Assembly (NCBI GenBank): GCA_033439255.1
Contig: CM065878.1
Location: 1,302,001 to 1,366,000 of the forward strand
From: Hericium rajendrae
Lineage: Eukaryota; Basidiomycota; Agaricomycetes; Russulales; Hericiaceae
DNA: 64,000 nucleotides
Reading direction: 5' to 3'
Shown: positions 45,047 to 55,616 of the stretch, one piece after another
Layout of the letters: every line of letters starts with the position of its first letter
How positions within the stretch are numbered: position 1 is the first letter of the stretch
Notes under the pieces: generated by a model
Told to the model about the DNA's origin: nothing
The model's input: the letters and a program-made list of their open reading frames with translations, nothing else
Databases searched by the model: none
Position numbers and translations under genes: made by a program

Positions 45047-46548
45047 CTACGCCCACAGTTTCACGTCCGCCGCGCTCGGCCCCGCGGGGTCGTCCGACGC
45101 CGCGAGGTTGCACTGGTGGAACGCGCGCACCTGCTCCGGCGCGAACGCGCCCACGACGGAGTGCAGCACGCCGCGGTTGTGGAACACCACGAGGTCCCGC
45201 TCGCGCCAGTCGTGCGGGTACACGAGCTGCGCGCCGTATCATCAGCGATCACATGTGGAAGGGAGGGAGGGAGGGAGGGGGACGCACGGGGGGCGCGATG
45301 GCGGGGCGCTGCATCTTGTAGAGCAGCTCGCGCACGGTCTTGAGGTCCTTGATGTGTGCGCCGTCGGGATAGAGCGCGCCTTCGCGCTGTGCGCCGTCGG
45401 GGAGCGGCGCGATGATGAGTTCGGCGGCGGCGCAGGGGTGCACCTGGAAGTGCAGTGCCTCCGTCACCGGGTTCTTCCACAACTACACACCGTGCAACAC
45501 TCAGCCAAAGCCGCGCGCTGAATTGAATGGAGCGCTTACGACCGGCAGGGTCTTGATCGCGGCCTCGTTCCACGGCGGGAGCTCGCTGTAGTCGAGCTCG
45601 AGCCCCTCGCTCTCGAGCCCGAGCCCCGTCGGCATCGCGTGCGCGCCGGACATCCACACGTACGGATGCGGCGCATAGCGCACCTGCGCGCGCACCGCGA
45701 CGCTCTTGAGCGCGCGCGGCAGGATCTCGAACATCGTGCGCCCGCTCACGAACGCGGTCGTGCCGAGCGGGACGGGCAGCGCGTCGCCGCTGCCGTCGTC
45801 GTATCGGCACACCTGCGGCGCGCCGCGCGGGACGACGAGCCCGTAGAGCGTCGTCACCTTCGGCGGGCTGAGCTCGTACAGCGCGGCGTCGATGTGCCAG
45901 CGGTAGAAGCGCGTCGCGCCCGGCGGCCTCGTCCGCGGCGCTTACGTGCGTCTTGTGGAATGTGTGGTGGCTCGGGTGCTTGAGGTGCGCTTCGGCGAGG
46001 CCCTCGTGGTTGTAGACGGTGCCGTTGCCGATGAGCTGGACTTGCGGCACGCGTGGGATGGTCTTGAGGTCGGGGTGGAGGATGGATTTCTTGGTGCTCT
46101 CGGTCTTGTTGTTGCCGTGGCCGTAGCTCTCGGATTGGGGGTCGAAGGCCTGGTTTGGGGTTCAGCCGTGCGGATGCGATAGATACAGGGCAGGGCAGGG
46201 CAGAAGTTTTATCCGACGTGGAGATAGTGATACGGCCAGCATCGTCGCGGTCGAAAGCCCTATCGAGAGAGAAATGGCATTGCGCGCACCTTGGTCAGAG
46301 CATACTGCTGCTCAGGCGTAAAGTCGACGTCCCGGAACAACAACGCATCGTGCTGCAAACCGCCCAGTGAGCCCCTGCGCACGACAAGACACGGACAAAA
46401 TCACCTTGTACAACAGCTCTTCAATCTGCCGGAACTCGTCCTCGGTCAAGTTCCCCGGATGCACGCCCTTGACCTCCCTTCCAAAGTCCGCGAACTTGGA
46501 CGGGTCTGCAGACGGCGGCAGCGGCAGCGGGGCGGTTTCGATAGCCAT
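45047..46548 (-). CDS. TauD/TfdA-type alpha-ketoglutarate-dependent dioxygenase, copy 1
   Basis: The start at 46548 gives MAIETAPLPLPPSADPSKF. The family blocks are clear: LLYKHDALLFRDVDF, the HxD iron ligands in WHIDAALYEL, TAFVSGRTMF, VRYAPHPYVWMS, LWKNPVTEALHFQVH and the distal-His block VVFHNRGVLHSV. The enzyme would use Fe(II), oxygen and 2-oxoglutarate to hydroxylate a small acid such as a sulfonate or aryloxyalkanoate; the substrate cannot be told. It is a close paralogue of the gene at 58772-60277 and is divergent from centrin. Coding GC at third positions is much higher here than in the paralogue. One extra base in GGGCGCGACG (45911-45922) breaks the frame just before the HxD motif. 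Either it is an assembly indel or the copy is dead. Confidence 0.85.
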
Positions 46549-46826
46549 GGTCAATGCAAAGAAGGCGATATGGATGAGAGCAGGAGGGGAGTCACCTTAA
46601 GTAGAGCAGATAAGTGTGATATGCACGATAAGTACACTAACAGTCTCGAGGGCACTGGCCCTCCAGCGCCTGCGGCTGCATGATCCGGGTTTCCTGCGCC
46701 AGATCCGCCTCGCATCCGGTTACAGCTCCGCCGAACCCCGCGCGCCCTCTTCCCACGCCCCCCACGCGCCCGACGCGTCGCGTCCCAACCTTAGCCTGCC
46801 CTCCCGCCCTACCCGCCAACCGCACG
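46549..46826. promoter_or_regulatory. Shared divergent promoter of dioxygenase 1 and centrin
   Basis: Only 278 bp separate the start codons of the dioxygenase (-) and centrin (+). Both core promoters must lie here. No TATA box stands out. Confidence 0.5.
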
Positions 46827-47435
46827 ATGTACTCCTCCTCCGCCGCCACAAAGGCGAAGCGCCGCACGCACGCCCGCCCCGAGCTCACCGAGGAGCAGAA
46901 GCAGGAGATCAAGGAGGCGTTCGAGCTCTTCGACACGGACAAGGACGGCGCGGTCGACTACCACGAGCTCAAGGTCGCCATGCGCGCGCTCGGCTTCGAC
47001 CTCAAGAAGGCGGAGGTGCTCAAGATCCTGCGCGACCACGACAAGACCGGCCACGGCCTCATGGAGTTCGAGGACTTTGCCAAGATCAGTGCGTCCTTCT
47101 CCCTCCTTTCCCTCGTCCGTTTGCTGTGTGGGGCTGATGCGGGTGGCAGTGAGCGAGCGGATATTGGCGCGGACCCGATGGAGGAGATCCGCCGCGCGTT
47201 CCACCTCTTCGACGACGACAACACGGGCAAGATCAGCCTGCGCAACCTGCGCCGCGTCGCGAAGGAGATCGGCGACCGGCTCGAGGACGACGAGCTGTGC
47301 GTTTTCCCGCCCTTGCCTGCGTTTCGCATTGCTCACGTACGCGACAGGCAAGCGATGATCGAGGAGTTTGACCTCGACCAGGACGGCGAGATCAATGAGC
47401 AGGAGTTCTTCGCGATCATGACGGACGATGCGTAG
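46827..47435 (+). CDS. CDC31: Centrin (Cdc31-type EF-hand protein)
   Basis: The ATG at 46827 gives [20 protein letters not shown]. Three exons join in frame: KI to MSERILARDPMEEI over 47090-47150, and DEL to QAMIEEF over about 47299-47348. Four EF-hand positions are present, with loops [36 protein letters not shown] and [12 protein letters not shown]. The first, third and fourth keep good calcium ligands. Signature stretches [14 protein letters not shown] and [12 protein letters not shown] mark centrin rather than calmodulin. It acts at the spindle pole body and in nuclear pore and repair complexes. About 180 aa, normal length. The end, MTDDA, follows a complete fourth hand. Confidence 0.93.
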   Translation: MYSSSAATKAKRRTHARPELTEEQKQEIKEAFELFDTDKDGAVDYHELKVAMRALGFDLKKAEVLKILRDHDKTGHGLMEFEDFAKISASFSLLSLVRLLCGADAGGSERADIGADPMEEIRRAFHLFDDDNTGKISLRNLRRVAKEIGDRLEDDELCVFPPLPAFRIAHVRDRQAMIEEFDLDQDGEINEQEFFAIMTDDA

Positions 47436-48099
47436 TGTTCGCGCTGTTTTGGCACGCTATTTTTTGTTTGTTTGATACCTTTTCTCCACTTGGTTTTGTA
47501 TACCACGATCGCTGTACATTCTCACCTATCCCGGTATTGTATCCGTCTCGATGCATCTTTCTCCCACCGTGTTGTGGGACATGGAAGGACTTAACAGTCA
47601 CTGAACAGATGCTTCTCCCACAAAATTCCAAAATGTCAAGCCTTCGGGGGAATGAAAAATAGAGGCGGATCATATTGTAGAACATATACTTTACAATACA
47701 CAATATACGCAAACCGTATGTATCATACCCGCCGGTAAGCTACAAGACAACAAACTAGACAATACACGCATGAGACGAGACACTATAGTACAGCCCGGGC
47801 GGGCGGGGATGGTAGAAGTACATATCGTGCAACGAGGCGACAACAGAAAAGAGAAAACACGGTGCAGAAGGCGTACGCCTGCATAGGCGTGTGGCGTGAA
47901 GACATACGGATGCGGCATCCGTGATAACCATAATCATAAGAAGCGGCATGGCGTGCGGCGCGCATGGTGAGGAAACCTAAAACCCAAGATGGAGACATGA
48001 TGAAAGGCGATGCGCATGGCGATATGGCAAATCTACTGTTCGAGAGGAAAACGGGGGCGGCAAGCGTGCCGCTGGGCCGTGCAGGCCCACGACGAGCAT
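47436..48099. other. Intergenic region between convergent genes
   Basis: 3' flanks of centrin and the first C2H2 gene. No gene seen. Confidence 0.4.
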
Positions 48100-49605
48100 T
48101 TAATACTCGTCGGCGCCTACAAAGTCCTTGTGGACTCGCATATGCTGACCGAGATTGTCGTGCCGGCTGAAGTCCTTCCCGCAACCTGGGACAGGGCATT
48201 TATGAGCTGCAGCATCAGATGCATTAGCAAGGCTATCGAAGACAAGTAAAACAAGAGACGTACGTTTCTCGTTTGTGTGGATCGACCGCACATGGCGTTT
48301 GAGGTGCTCCCCGCGCGCAAAACACTTCCCGCAATCCTTGACCTTGCACATATACGTCCGCACGTTCTTCTGCACGCCGCCCTGCACGACGTACACCGGC
48401 GCGGTCGGCACACGCCGCCCGCGGCTCTTCTTCGTCAGGTTCGGCACGGGCACGGGCGCCGTCAGCCGCGACGAGCGCGTCGCGCGCGCCGCGCGTGCGC
48501 CCGGCGAGCCGGAGCTCGCCTCGGAGAAGTCGCCCGAGTCGCGCCGCCCGCGCACGGCCCGCCCGCGCTCGCGCGCATGCAGCACGTACTCGCCGCTGTC
48601 GTCCTCGAACTCCTCGACCTCGCTCTCGCCGCTGTCGTCAAAGTCGCTCTCGTGCGTCAGCGCGGGCGGGCTGCTCGACCCGAACGCGCCCACGAAGCGT
48701 GCGGGCGAGTTGCGCTCGTCGTTCATGCTCGGGTAGAATTGCGAGCCGGGATAGGATGCGGGTGCACCGCCGACAAAGCGTGGGTCGCAGTTGCCTTGCG
48801 GCGGCGAGGTGCCGCCCGAGGTGGAGATGGTCGGTGATTGGGAGTCGGGCGGGTACTGCAATGCCGGCCCGGGAGATCGCGCGAGCTCAGCGGGATGGAC
48901 GAAGTTCCGTGGCGAGGGCGCTGCGCCGAGGCTTGTGGGAAGGGCAGGTTGCGCACCGTACTGGACGTCGGACATGTCCATGTCGCCGTTGCCAGGTGGG
49001 GAGGCGAAGTACATGCCTTGGGCAGTCGCGGACGCCATCGAGGAGGATGACAAACTGGAACTCTCCTGGCCGAACGACAAGGGCGGCGAAGGATCGCTGA
49101 TGCCGTCGAAATACGGAAAGTCGTTCGAGAGGGTGGAGTACATGGTCTGCTCCTGCTTGATACGGGGCGGGGACAATGGCGGATGGACGATGTGGCCTTG
49201 GGGACTGATGCGCATGTCGAAGGACGGGTCCTGCTGGATGCAGGCGTAGTCCGCCAGCTCTAGGTGCGTCTTCTTGTCCTCCCAGGCGAGCGGAGTCTGC
49301 TGGAAGAATTCCTGCTCATAGAGCTGGGCCATGCTGGGATCGCAATCGGCAGCATGGGAAGCTAGGTCGTAGGGATAATCGAGCTGATCGCCGGTAGCTG
49401 TGTTGGCGGGAAGGGACGAAGGGGACATTTGGGGCGGGTAGCGTGGATGACCTGCGTGGTGGACGGCAGGAAAGGAGTGCGACGGATTGGACGCAACCGG
49501 AAATATTTGACGGTTAAGAGGCGTGCTGTTTGGCATAATGCGTTGGTGAATAGTAGGGAAAATGCTGGGCGGGCGGAAAGGCCTAAAGAACGAGGTTGGG
49601 TCCAT
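48100..49605 (-). CDS. C2H2 zinc-finger transcription factor 1
   Basis: The start at 49605 gives MDPTSFFRPFRPPSIFP. About 370 residues of Ser/Pro/Gln-rich, partly acidic sequence precede a basic segment (NLTKKSRGRRVPTAP) and two C-terminal C2H2 fingers: CKVKDCGKCFARGEHLKRH and CPVPGCGKDFSRHDNLGQH. One intron splits the linker, NEKP joining to HKCPVP. The tandem fingers with TGEKP-like linker resemble Msn2/Seb1-type stress regulators in layout; that is by analogy only. The long acidic patch (ESEVEEFEDDSGEY) may activate transcription. A second gene with the same finger arrangement starts 3.6 kb away in the opposite direction. Confidence 0.9.
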   Translation of the reverse strand: MDPTSFFRPFRPPSIFPTIHQRIMPNSTPLNRQIFPVASNPSHSFPAVHHAGHPRYPPQMSPSSLPANTATGDQLDYPYDLASHAADCDPSMAQLYEQEFFQQTPLAWEDKKTHLELADYACIQQDPSFDMRISPQGHIVHPPLSPPRIKQEQTMYSTLSNDFPYFDGISDPSPPLSFGQESSSLSSSSMASATAQGMYFASPPGNGDMDMSDVQYGAQPALPTSLGAAPSPRNFVHPAELARSPGPALQYPPDSQSPTISTSGGTSPPQGNCDPRFVGGAPASYPGSQFYPSMNDERNSPARFVGAFGSSSPPALTHESDFDDSGESEVEEFEDDSGEYVLHARERGRAVRGRRDSGDFSEASSGSPGARAARATRSSRLTAPVPVPNLTKKSRGRRVPTAPVYVVQGGVQKNVRTYMCKVKDCGKCFARGEHLKRHVRSIHTNEKRTSLVLLVFDSLANASDAAAHKCPVPGCGKDFSRHDNLGQHMRVHKDFVGADEY

Positions 49606-52600
49606 TCGAGACGGAAATCGCGGAAGCTGATTTCAGTGGAGAGGGAGTTTAGTCAGTGGTGGGTCCGGACCGTTCGAGGCAAGAGGCGGAAGTAGTGGGG
49701 GAAGATGAATGGGTTTAGGAAAGACATACAGACGAGTGCGAGTGGCGGACGCTGAGCTTCAATTTGAGAGACGAACCCGCAACCGCGGATATGATCGCGA
49801 ATCAATACAATTACCTGCGGAATGACTCGAATATGGTAATCGGGCAAAATTGTGAATCGGGCAATGGACGAAAGCGGTGCGTGTCGTGGGCGGGGTCGTG
49901 TGTCGTGCGTCTCGGGCGCAGGCGGTCCCAAGACGGTGCTCGTCAAATCAGACGGGCGGCTGGCGGGAGTGCGACGCCTGAAGTGGTGGGCGGAAGAGCA
50001 CGATGGATGTGGCTGATCGCGTTCGAAAGGGAGGGCGGGGACGGTGGGGTCGTGAGAGTCGTAATGAAAAGAAAAGAATATGGGACAGATACGGGAGTGT
50101 TCTGGCAAAAAGACAAGTCGGGGCCTTGACTGCGCAGCACTGCCGCCCTCGACCAAAAAGACCTGCTGCAGCTGTGGACGACTCATCCAAGCCATCTAAG
50201 CCTTTCTTTGTGTGGCTTTATTTATAACCCCGTATGCGCCTTCCGAACGCCACCCTCCTGGGCCTCCCATGCCGCATGAGTCGATCTGGGTCGGCCCAGC
50301 ATGCGATACGTGTTTGTCGCCGCCACACGAGGCTCGCAAATGAGACCCGGCCCCGCGTCATCCCGCAGTGACTAGTCTGCTATCGTCCTCGTCTCGCCCT
50401 TTCATCTGGCGAATCTGCGAGACCACAATAATTACTATCTCCGACTCGAACATCTCTGATCTCGTACTAGCTACTTCCGGTATCTGTCCATTCGTCCCGC
50501 CGCGCCCTCGGTCTGCTCTGTCCTCCGATAAGTCCTCACGTCGCGCTCATCCACCCGTGTCGCCTTTCATTGGCCTGTAGTGCATAAACCTGATCGATCC
50601 TGTCCCCCCGCCGCTAGTTTGCCCAGCATCCCAAGTGCGTCCTGCCCGGTGCAGTAGCGATAGCAACCCCGCTCACCACAGCTCTGTCCCGCCCCACTGA
50701 GAAAAAGAAGCTGCCAGCTGCCAGCCCGCTCTGGGTGTCTACACAACTTTGTCGACGGCATCTGCGGCTGACCACGGCGCCCAATTCGAAGCTTTCCCGA
50801 CGCGGTACAGTCAGCTGCGCCCAGGCGCAAAGAACCTCCGTGTGTTCACATGTCGGCCTGCTTCCACTCGATCGCCACGCCCACTTTGTCCCGCCCGTAC
50901 CTGCGCTGCTTTGCGAGCCTCAGCGTACCTCGCTCGCATGCAATGCACCGCAGACGCAGGCTCTCACCGATAAGTGGGAAGAGCGGCGATCTGATCCCAT
51001 GCGCCGTGTCACATACGCCGATGCATATGCAAGCGTGCGAGCCAGATCATCGATAGCGTGAAGGGTTGCAGAAGATCGCCCAGCGATGCACGGACCTGGC
51101 AGCGCGCTGGGGCCAGGATGCGCGACGCCGCCCGGGAGGCGGGCGGGTGATCCGCCGCGCAGGTGATGGCGATAACAAGGTTCGAAGCCAGCTCGCGCAT
51201 CGGGCCAGCTCTGCACACGAAGCTGCGGTTCACACCCGCCCTTGGACGTCGAAGCTGTGGAGCGGGCGATGCACAGATAAGGGCGCTGTGTTGTTGACGT
51301 GCACACCCACGGCCGGCAGTTCACGGTGGGTATCCTAGGCTGCGAGGATCCCGATCTGCATTTCCTCAGGCGCAGATGGCTGTTGTTCAGACCTGTCGGA
51401 CAGAAAAATGAAGCACAGCTCCTCGGCGCGTCCTACAATGCCTCAAAAGACTTGGCCGACCGACAATCCGCAGGGGTCTCGCGTAGACCGCTCCGATACC
51501 GAGATGACTATATTCACATGCAGAGCTGTCAAGATAGAACAATGCGATACAGCGCGCTGACGCATCCCACTCTCACATCAAGATAGAACAATGCAGTGCG
51601 TTGGTGCATCCCACTTCCACAGGGTCTCGGAAGCTCATTCCACCAGCGATATGCATTCTATTCTACAAAGCACACGCGGACGCCGAGAGCGCACGTTGCT
51701 ATCTCAGAGCTGTCAAGATAGACCAATTCAGCATAGCACCACGGCGCAGTCCCAGAGTCCCCATAGCCCATGGCGCTCGCCCCGAGTCTCCACTGCAGAC
51801 CCAAATGAGCGGCCCGCGCGAGGGAGGGTCGGAAAAACCGCTCGGAGAGCAGCGTCATCGCGCACCACGGGAGACGTGCCACGACAAACCATTGCCGCCC
51901 GGACCTGTCAGCAGCCTGAGACAGCGGTGCGACAGAGATCACAGCCAGGTCGTCGGCTGTCCGCGATGCCCGAATCACAGCTCCAACCACCGACGGAAAT
52001 GCCGACGCCCGAGAACGTGCAGGAACAGCGAATTGCCATGGGCTGGTGACGTTGCAGACGAGACTGGCGGCCGCGGTGCGTGTCTCGGACCGATCCTCGC
52101 ATCCCTGAGCTCGTCGGGAAAATCGGCAGCCGACCGCGACTGCGCTGTTATCACGAAAAGCGGCGGCGAGCTGAGCCTGAGCTCGTCAGTAGTAAGTATT
52201 CCTCACGCGCAATATTCCCGGTGAGCGGGCGGCGCGGGAGCGCTCGGCCCCGCGCAATACAAAACTGCAGCACGCGGGGTCAGTCTGGCTCCGTTCTCGA
52301 ATATCACGAGCATGCACAATTGCATGGCGGTGCGCGGAGGCAAAACGGATGAGATCTCGTGCGTGGGCGCGTGAGCTCGAGACTCAAGGCTGCATTTTGG
52401 GGCCCGGGAGCCGTTGTCGTTGTGGCTCTGTAGAAAGGACTAGAATATTGTCGAACGGTGCGGGAGCGCAGGCAGATAACGGTGATTGTCATGTTTACCC
52501 CGCATTCGCTTCAACAGTCACCCAGGCACCGAGCAGTACGGTCCTGCACAATCGATATCGTCACCGCCAAGCGCAAGCGCATCGCAGATCGTGCGGCATA

Positions 52601-53237
52601 CTCCCGCCCCATCGCCCATGAGGATCTGGGGCGCGGTCCAATGGCGTCACGGCGGGCGAAAAGGGTGCGCGCAGCCGACCTGGGCTGAGCCCTGGGAGCG
52701 GGCGGGGTTAGATTGCCGGTGGCCAGTACATGACGGAGGAAAGCCCGTATGAGAGAGTCGCGAGTGGTGCTGTGGGGTTGTCTGAGTGCTAACCGCGCGG
52801 TCCCGAGGAGATGGGGCTCGAAGATACAGCACGTGGCATTATAAGATGAATATCTCGCGGTCGTCGCGCATGATGTCGAGGAGGGCGGCGCGCGTCGCGT
52901 CGATGCCATCAGGCACGGCGCGCTTGGCGTGCTTCCGTCCGCAAAGGGAAGGTGTTGTGGTTTGCCTCCGTTACGCTCAACCATGGCCTATAGGGGCTCG
53001 GCCGCCCCGGAAGTGCGACCCTGGTCTTTCGCGTCCAGACGTTCTGGACAGAACACGAGGCTCCTGCAGTCGTGCGCCGTTTCTCTCATTTCTGGGTTAT
53101 TTGGTCAACACTGTGCCTGACCCCCGAGATGGACGGGACGCGAAGCTTTGGCGTGCCACTGTACGCGCAGCACACGGCTACGTGGTCGACATCGCAAGGA
53201 CAGGTCAGACACTTTCGAATTCGGTACGGGGTGAGCG
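49606..53237. other. 3.6-kb divergent region between the two C2H2 genes
   Basis: No supportable gene. Several GC-rich open frames exist without recognisable motifs. Polypurine stretches near 50.0 kb look like promoter DNA. Tandem repeats lie at 51521-51740. The large size in a compact genome suggests extended regulation or an unrecognised non-coding transcript (inference). Confidence 0.4.
51521..51740 (+). repeat. Degenerate tandem repeat, 49-bp period
   Basis: TCAAGATAGAACAATGC begins at 51529 and again at 51578, each followed by a similar segment containing GCATCCCACTYYCACA. A third partial copy starts at 51713 and shares the 18 bases CAGAGCTGTCAAGATAGA with the first (51521-51538, 51705-51722). 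Confidence 0.7.
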
Positions 53238-53900
53238 ATGCTCAAGAACTCACAGAGTTCCCTGACGGACGCGCTCACGTCGTCGCGCGGGTGCGAACTC
53301 GACAGCGAGATCACCGTCGACGCGACGCTGCGCTCGCTAACGCTGCCCCGGATCGGCGACGTCCTCGTATTCTCTAACGTGCCCATCATCCCCGACACCG
53401 CCGAAACGCCCGACTCCTCCGCCAGCCCCGCGAGCATGCGCACCGACGACGCAAGCCCGGATCCCAGCCGCAAGCCCTCCGCCCGCTCGCATTCCGCGTC
53501 GCCAAGCCCCGCCCGCTCCTCGGCGTCGGCGCAGGGGCGCAGGCGTTCCGAGCTCCCGACGCCCGTCCCGGACCTCAACAAGCGCAGCCGCGGGCGCCAC
53601 GTCCCATCCACGCCCACGCCACGCCGCACGTACACCTGCGAGGCCGTGAAGTGTGGGAAGACGTTCGTCCGGCGCGAGCACCTGCGCCGGCACATGCTCT
53701 CGCTGCACACCCACGAGCGGCGTGCGTGTTCTCTGCTTCCTGTGATCTGGATGCTGACGGCGGTGTGGACAGCATTTCCGTGCGTGTTCCCGGGGTGCAA
53801 TAAGTTCTTTACGAGGCATGATAATCTGCTGCAGCATGAGAAGATCCATCAAGGTGGGGTGGCAACGCCGCCGCCGCCGAAGAAGGCGCGGCGCAGTTAA
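53238..53900 (+). CDS. C2H2 zinc-finger protein 2, paralogue of the 48.1-kb gene
   Basis: The ATG at 53238 gives MLKNSQSSLTDALTSS. A Ser/Pro/Arg-rich N-terminus leads to PVPDLNKRSRGRHVPSTP, clearly related to the pre-finger segment of the first C2H2 gene. Two C-terminal fingers follow: CEAVKCGKTFVRREHLRRH and CVFPGCNKFFTRHDNLLQH. The intron between them (about 53720-53770) is at the same place as in the other gene, joining HERP to FPCVF. The protein is much shorter (about 200 aa) and lacks the long activation-like region, so it might act as a competitor (inference). Ends in a basic PPPPKKARRS tail. Confidence 0.87.
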   Translation: MLKNSQSSLTDALTSSRGCELDSEITVDATLRSLTLPRIGDVLVFSNVPIIPDTAETPDSSASPASMRTDDASPDPSRKPSARSHSASPSPARSSASAQGRRRSELPTPVPDLNKRSRGRHVPSTPTPRRTYTCEAVKCGKTFVRREHLRRHMLSLHTHERRACSLLPVIWMLTAVWTAFPCVFPGCNKFFTRHDNLLQHEKIHQGGVATPPPPKKARRS

Positions 53901-54283
53901 AATTATTCGTCGGAAGGTCGGTGCTGTGGATCGCTTTCTGCTAATTCAGATCCGTGTATTTCTATGTCTGCTGTGCTGTACTAAATACGCTATCTATGTA
54001 CGTCTACCGCTGTACCTTAATGTTCTGTTTTCAAGGTGTATTTGTATCGTATGTAATTGGAGCCTCATTGATTCAGATCATGTCCGTGACAAGGCAGTTC
54101 TTTGGCTACACTGGCCTGCATCTACCATGCACGTTCGATTGCGGAAGTATCGTCGTCTCATCTGCCTTCTATCAGGTTAATATCGGTCGTTTGTCGCCTC
54201 AGAGCCGACTTGTCTGCCACGACCGGTTGATGACCGGACGCTCGAAATGGAGTCGGAGATCGACCACGTGATACGCGACACCT
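53901..54283. other. Intergenic region
   Basis: 3' flank of the C2H2-2 gene and promoter of the next gene on the same strand. No gene recognised. Confidence 0.4.
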
Positions 54284-55167
54284 ATGCTCGCGACCGCGTT
54301 CACCGTTCTGTTCCTCAGCGCGCAATGGCTCCTCGCGCTCGCAAACACCGAGATCATTAATTTCTCCGTCTCGCAAGACGTGGATGTACCGATACCCGAA
54401 GCAGCGACATGGTAAGCGCACTCTAGATATCACCATGCCGTCTGCTAACGTCCATTCATCACTCAGGCTGACATTGCACCCCGGTGCACCTCAGAAGCGG
54501 CTTAATGTCCGCCCTGCGCCCGCAGACACACCTCTGCATCAAGTCTTTGAAGATCCGTCCTTTCCCGGGCACGCAGCGCCCTGCGAGCACGAGCTATGGG
54601 CCGTCCTCGATCTGGACGACGCGCGCTGGGCGCGCCATGCGAAGTTCACCCTGCGCATATCGTGGCCCGCATCCGTACGCCTTCAGCCTCTGATCCACCC
54701 GCCGCCTCATCCTGACATGCCGGATCCCGCGGCGATCGCGCCATTGTGTTCTCGCAGTCACCGGCCGCCTTCGCGATCCAGCTCTTCGCGCCCTCGGCAC
54801 TCATGTCACACAGACACGGACACGGACACGGACACGGCTCCACCGCGTCTGGTCCAGCCCCGTCTGCGGATCGCAGGGAGACGGCCACGCGGCGCCAGTA
54901 CGCACGCATCCGGCTCGTCGACACGGGCGTGCGCGCGCCGGCGCGCGCGCGGCTGCCCCGCCCGTGCCGTTCGTCCTGCTCCTCGAGCCGCTGTACTTCG
55001 GCGTGCTCCCGGCGTCGACCGCGCCGCTTCTGGCGCTGCTTTTACCCGTCGCAGGCGCCGCTGCGCTGTTCGCCCAGGTGGTCCATCGATACCTGGAGCA
55101 GGTTGCGCAGCGCGTGAGGGTGGAGATCGTGAATCAGACGGGCGAGAAGGCGGAGAAGGACGCCTGA
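54284..55167 (+). CDS. Predicted secretory-pathway membrane protein, unknown function
   Basis: The ATG at 54284 opens a signal peptide (MLATAFTVLFLSAQWLLALA). After NTEIINFSVSQD an intron follows, joining EAATW to LTLHPG. Next are CEHELWAVLDLDDARWARHA, KFTLRISWPAS and, after a second intron (about 54676-54760), PAAFAIQLFAP. A RRQYARIRLVDTG segment follows, then EPLYFGVLPAS and a C-terminal hydrophobic helix (LLALLLPVAGAAALFAQVV) with a charged tail. Topology: luminal domain with one C-terminal helix. I do not recognise the family. The GC-dinucleotide stretch at 54930-54955 leaves the two halves one base out of phase, which looks like an indel. A short HGHGHGHG tract is present. Confidence 0.7.
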
Positions 55168-55616
55168 CGTGCGTACGCGCCGATATCGATAGTAGAACAT
55201 CCGTGGATTATTGGAGATGCGTTATTGATCATTACATACAGATGTGAGAGTGCGTATGTGCGGTGTGGACGCGGATTGCCCTCCTCGGATGAGTCCATAA
55301 TGCTAGTGGGATCCGAAGCCGCATACGCATAGCTGCTGTCCTCGTCTCGGCATTCTGCTGCGCTACGATCAGTCTGCGGGATTGACGTGTAAACCGGGCA
55401 TCTGTCCCATTTGACCATCGTGGTATTACGGATTTCCTCCACGGGAAAAAGTAACACAACCGATGACTCGCATGCGAACGCCGCTCATCTGCAGCATGAT
55501 TTTGACAAATAGCATACCTCATCGCAGATCCCAACTCACGCAAAAAAAGTCGACTCGTTGAAACTAAATAATTTATTCACAAGCCGGAAAAGAAGCAAAT
55601 ACAGCAGTCAGTCCCA
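55168..55616. other. Intergenic region between convergent genes
   Basis: 3' flanks of the ER-type and the unknown genes. No gene seen. Confidence 0.4.

Noticed and set aside
45880-45960. An intron starting at GTAAGC in dioxygenase copy 1
   Set aside because: It would remove the iron-binding HxD motif, and the paralogue codes straight through the same place.
51521-51740. CRISPR-like array
   Set aside because: Eukaryotic nuclear DNA, only two to three degenerate units, no regular spacers and no cas genes.
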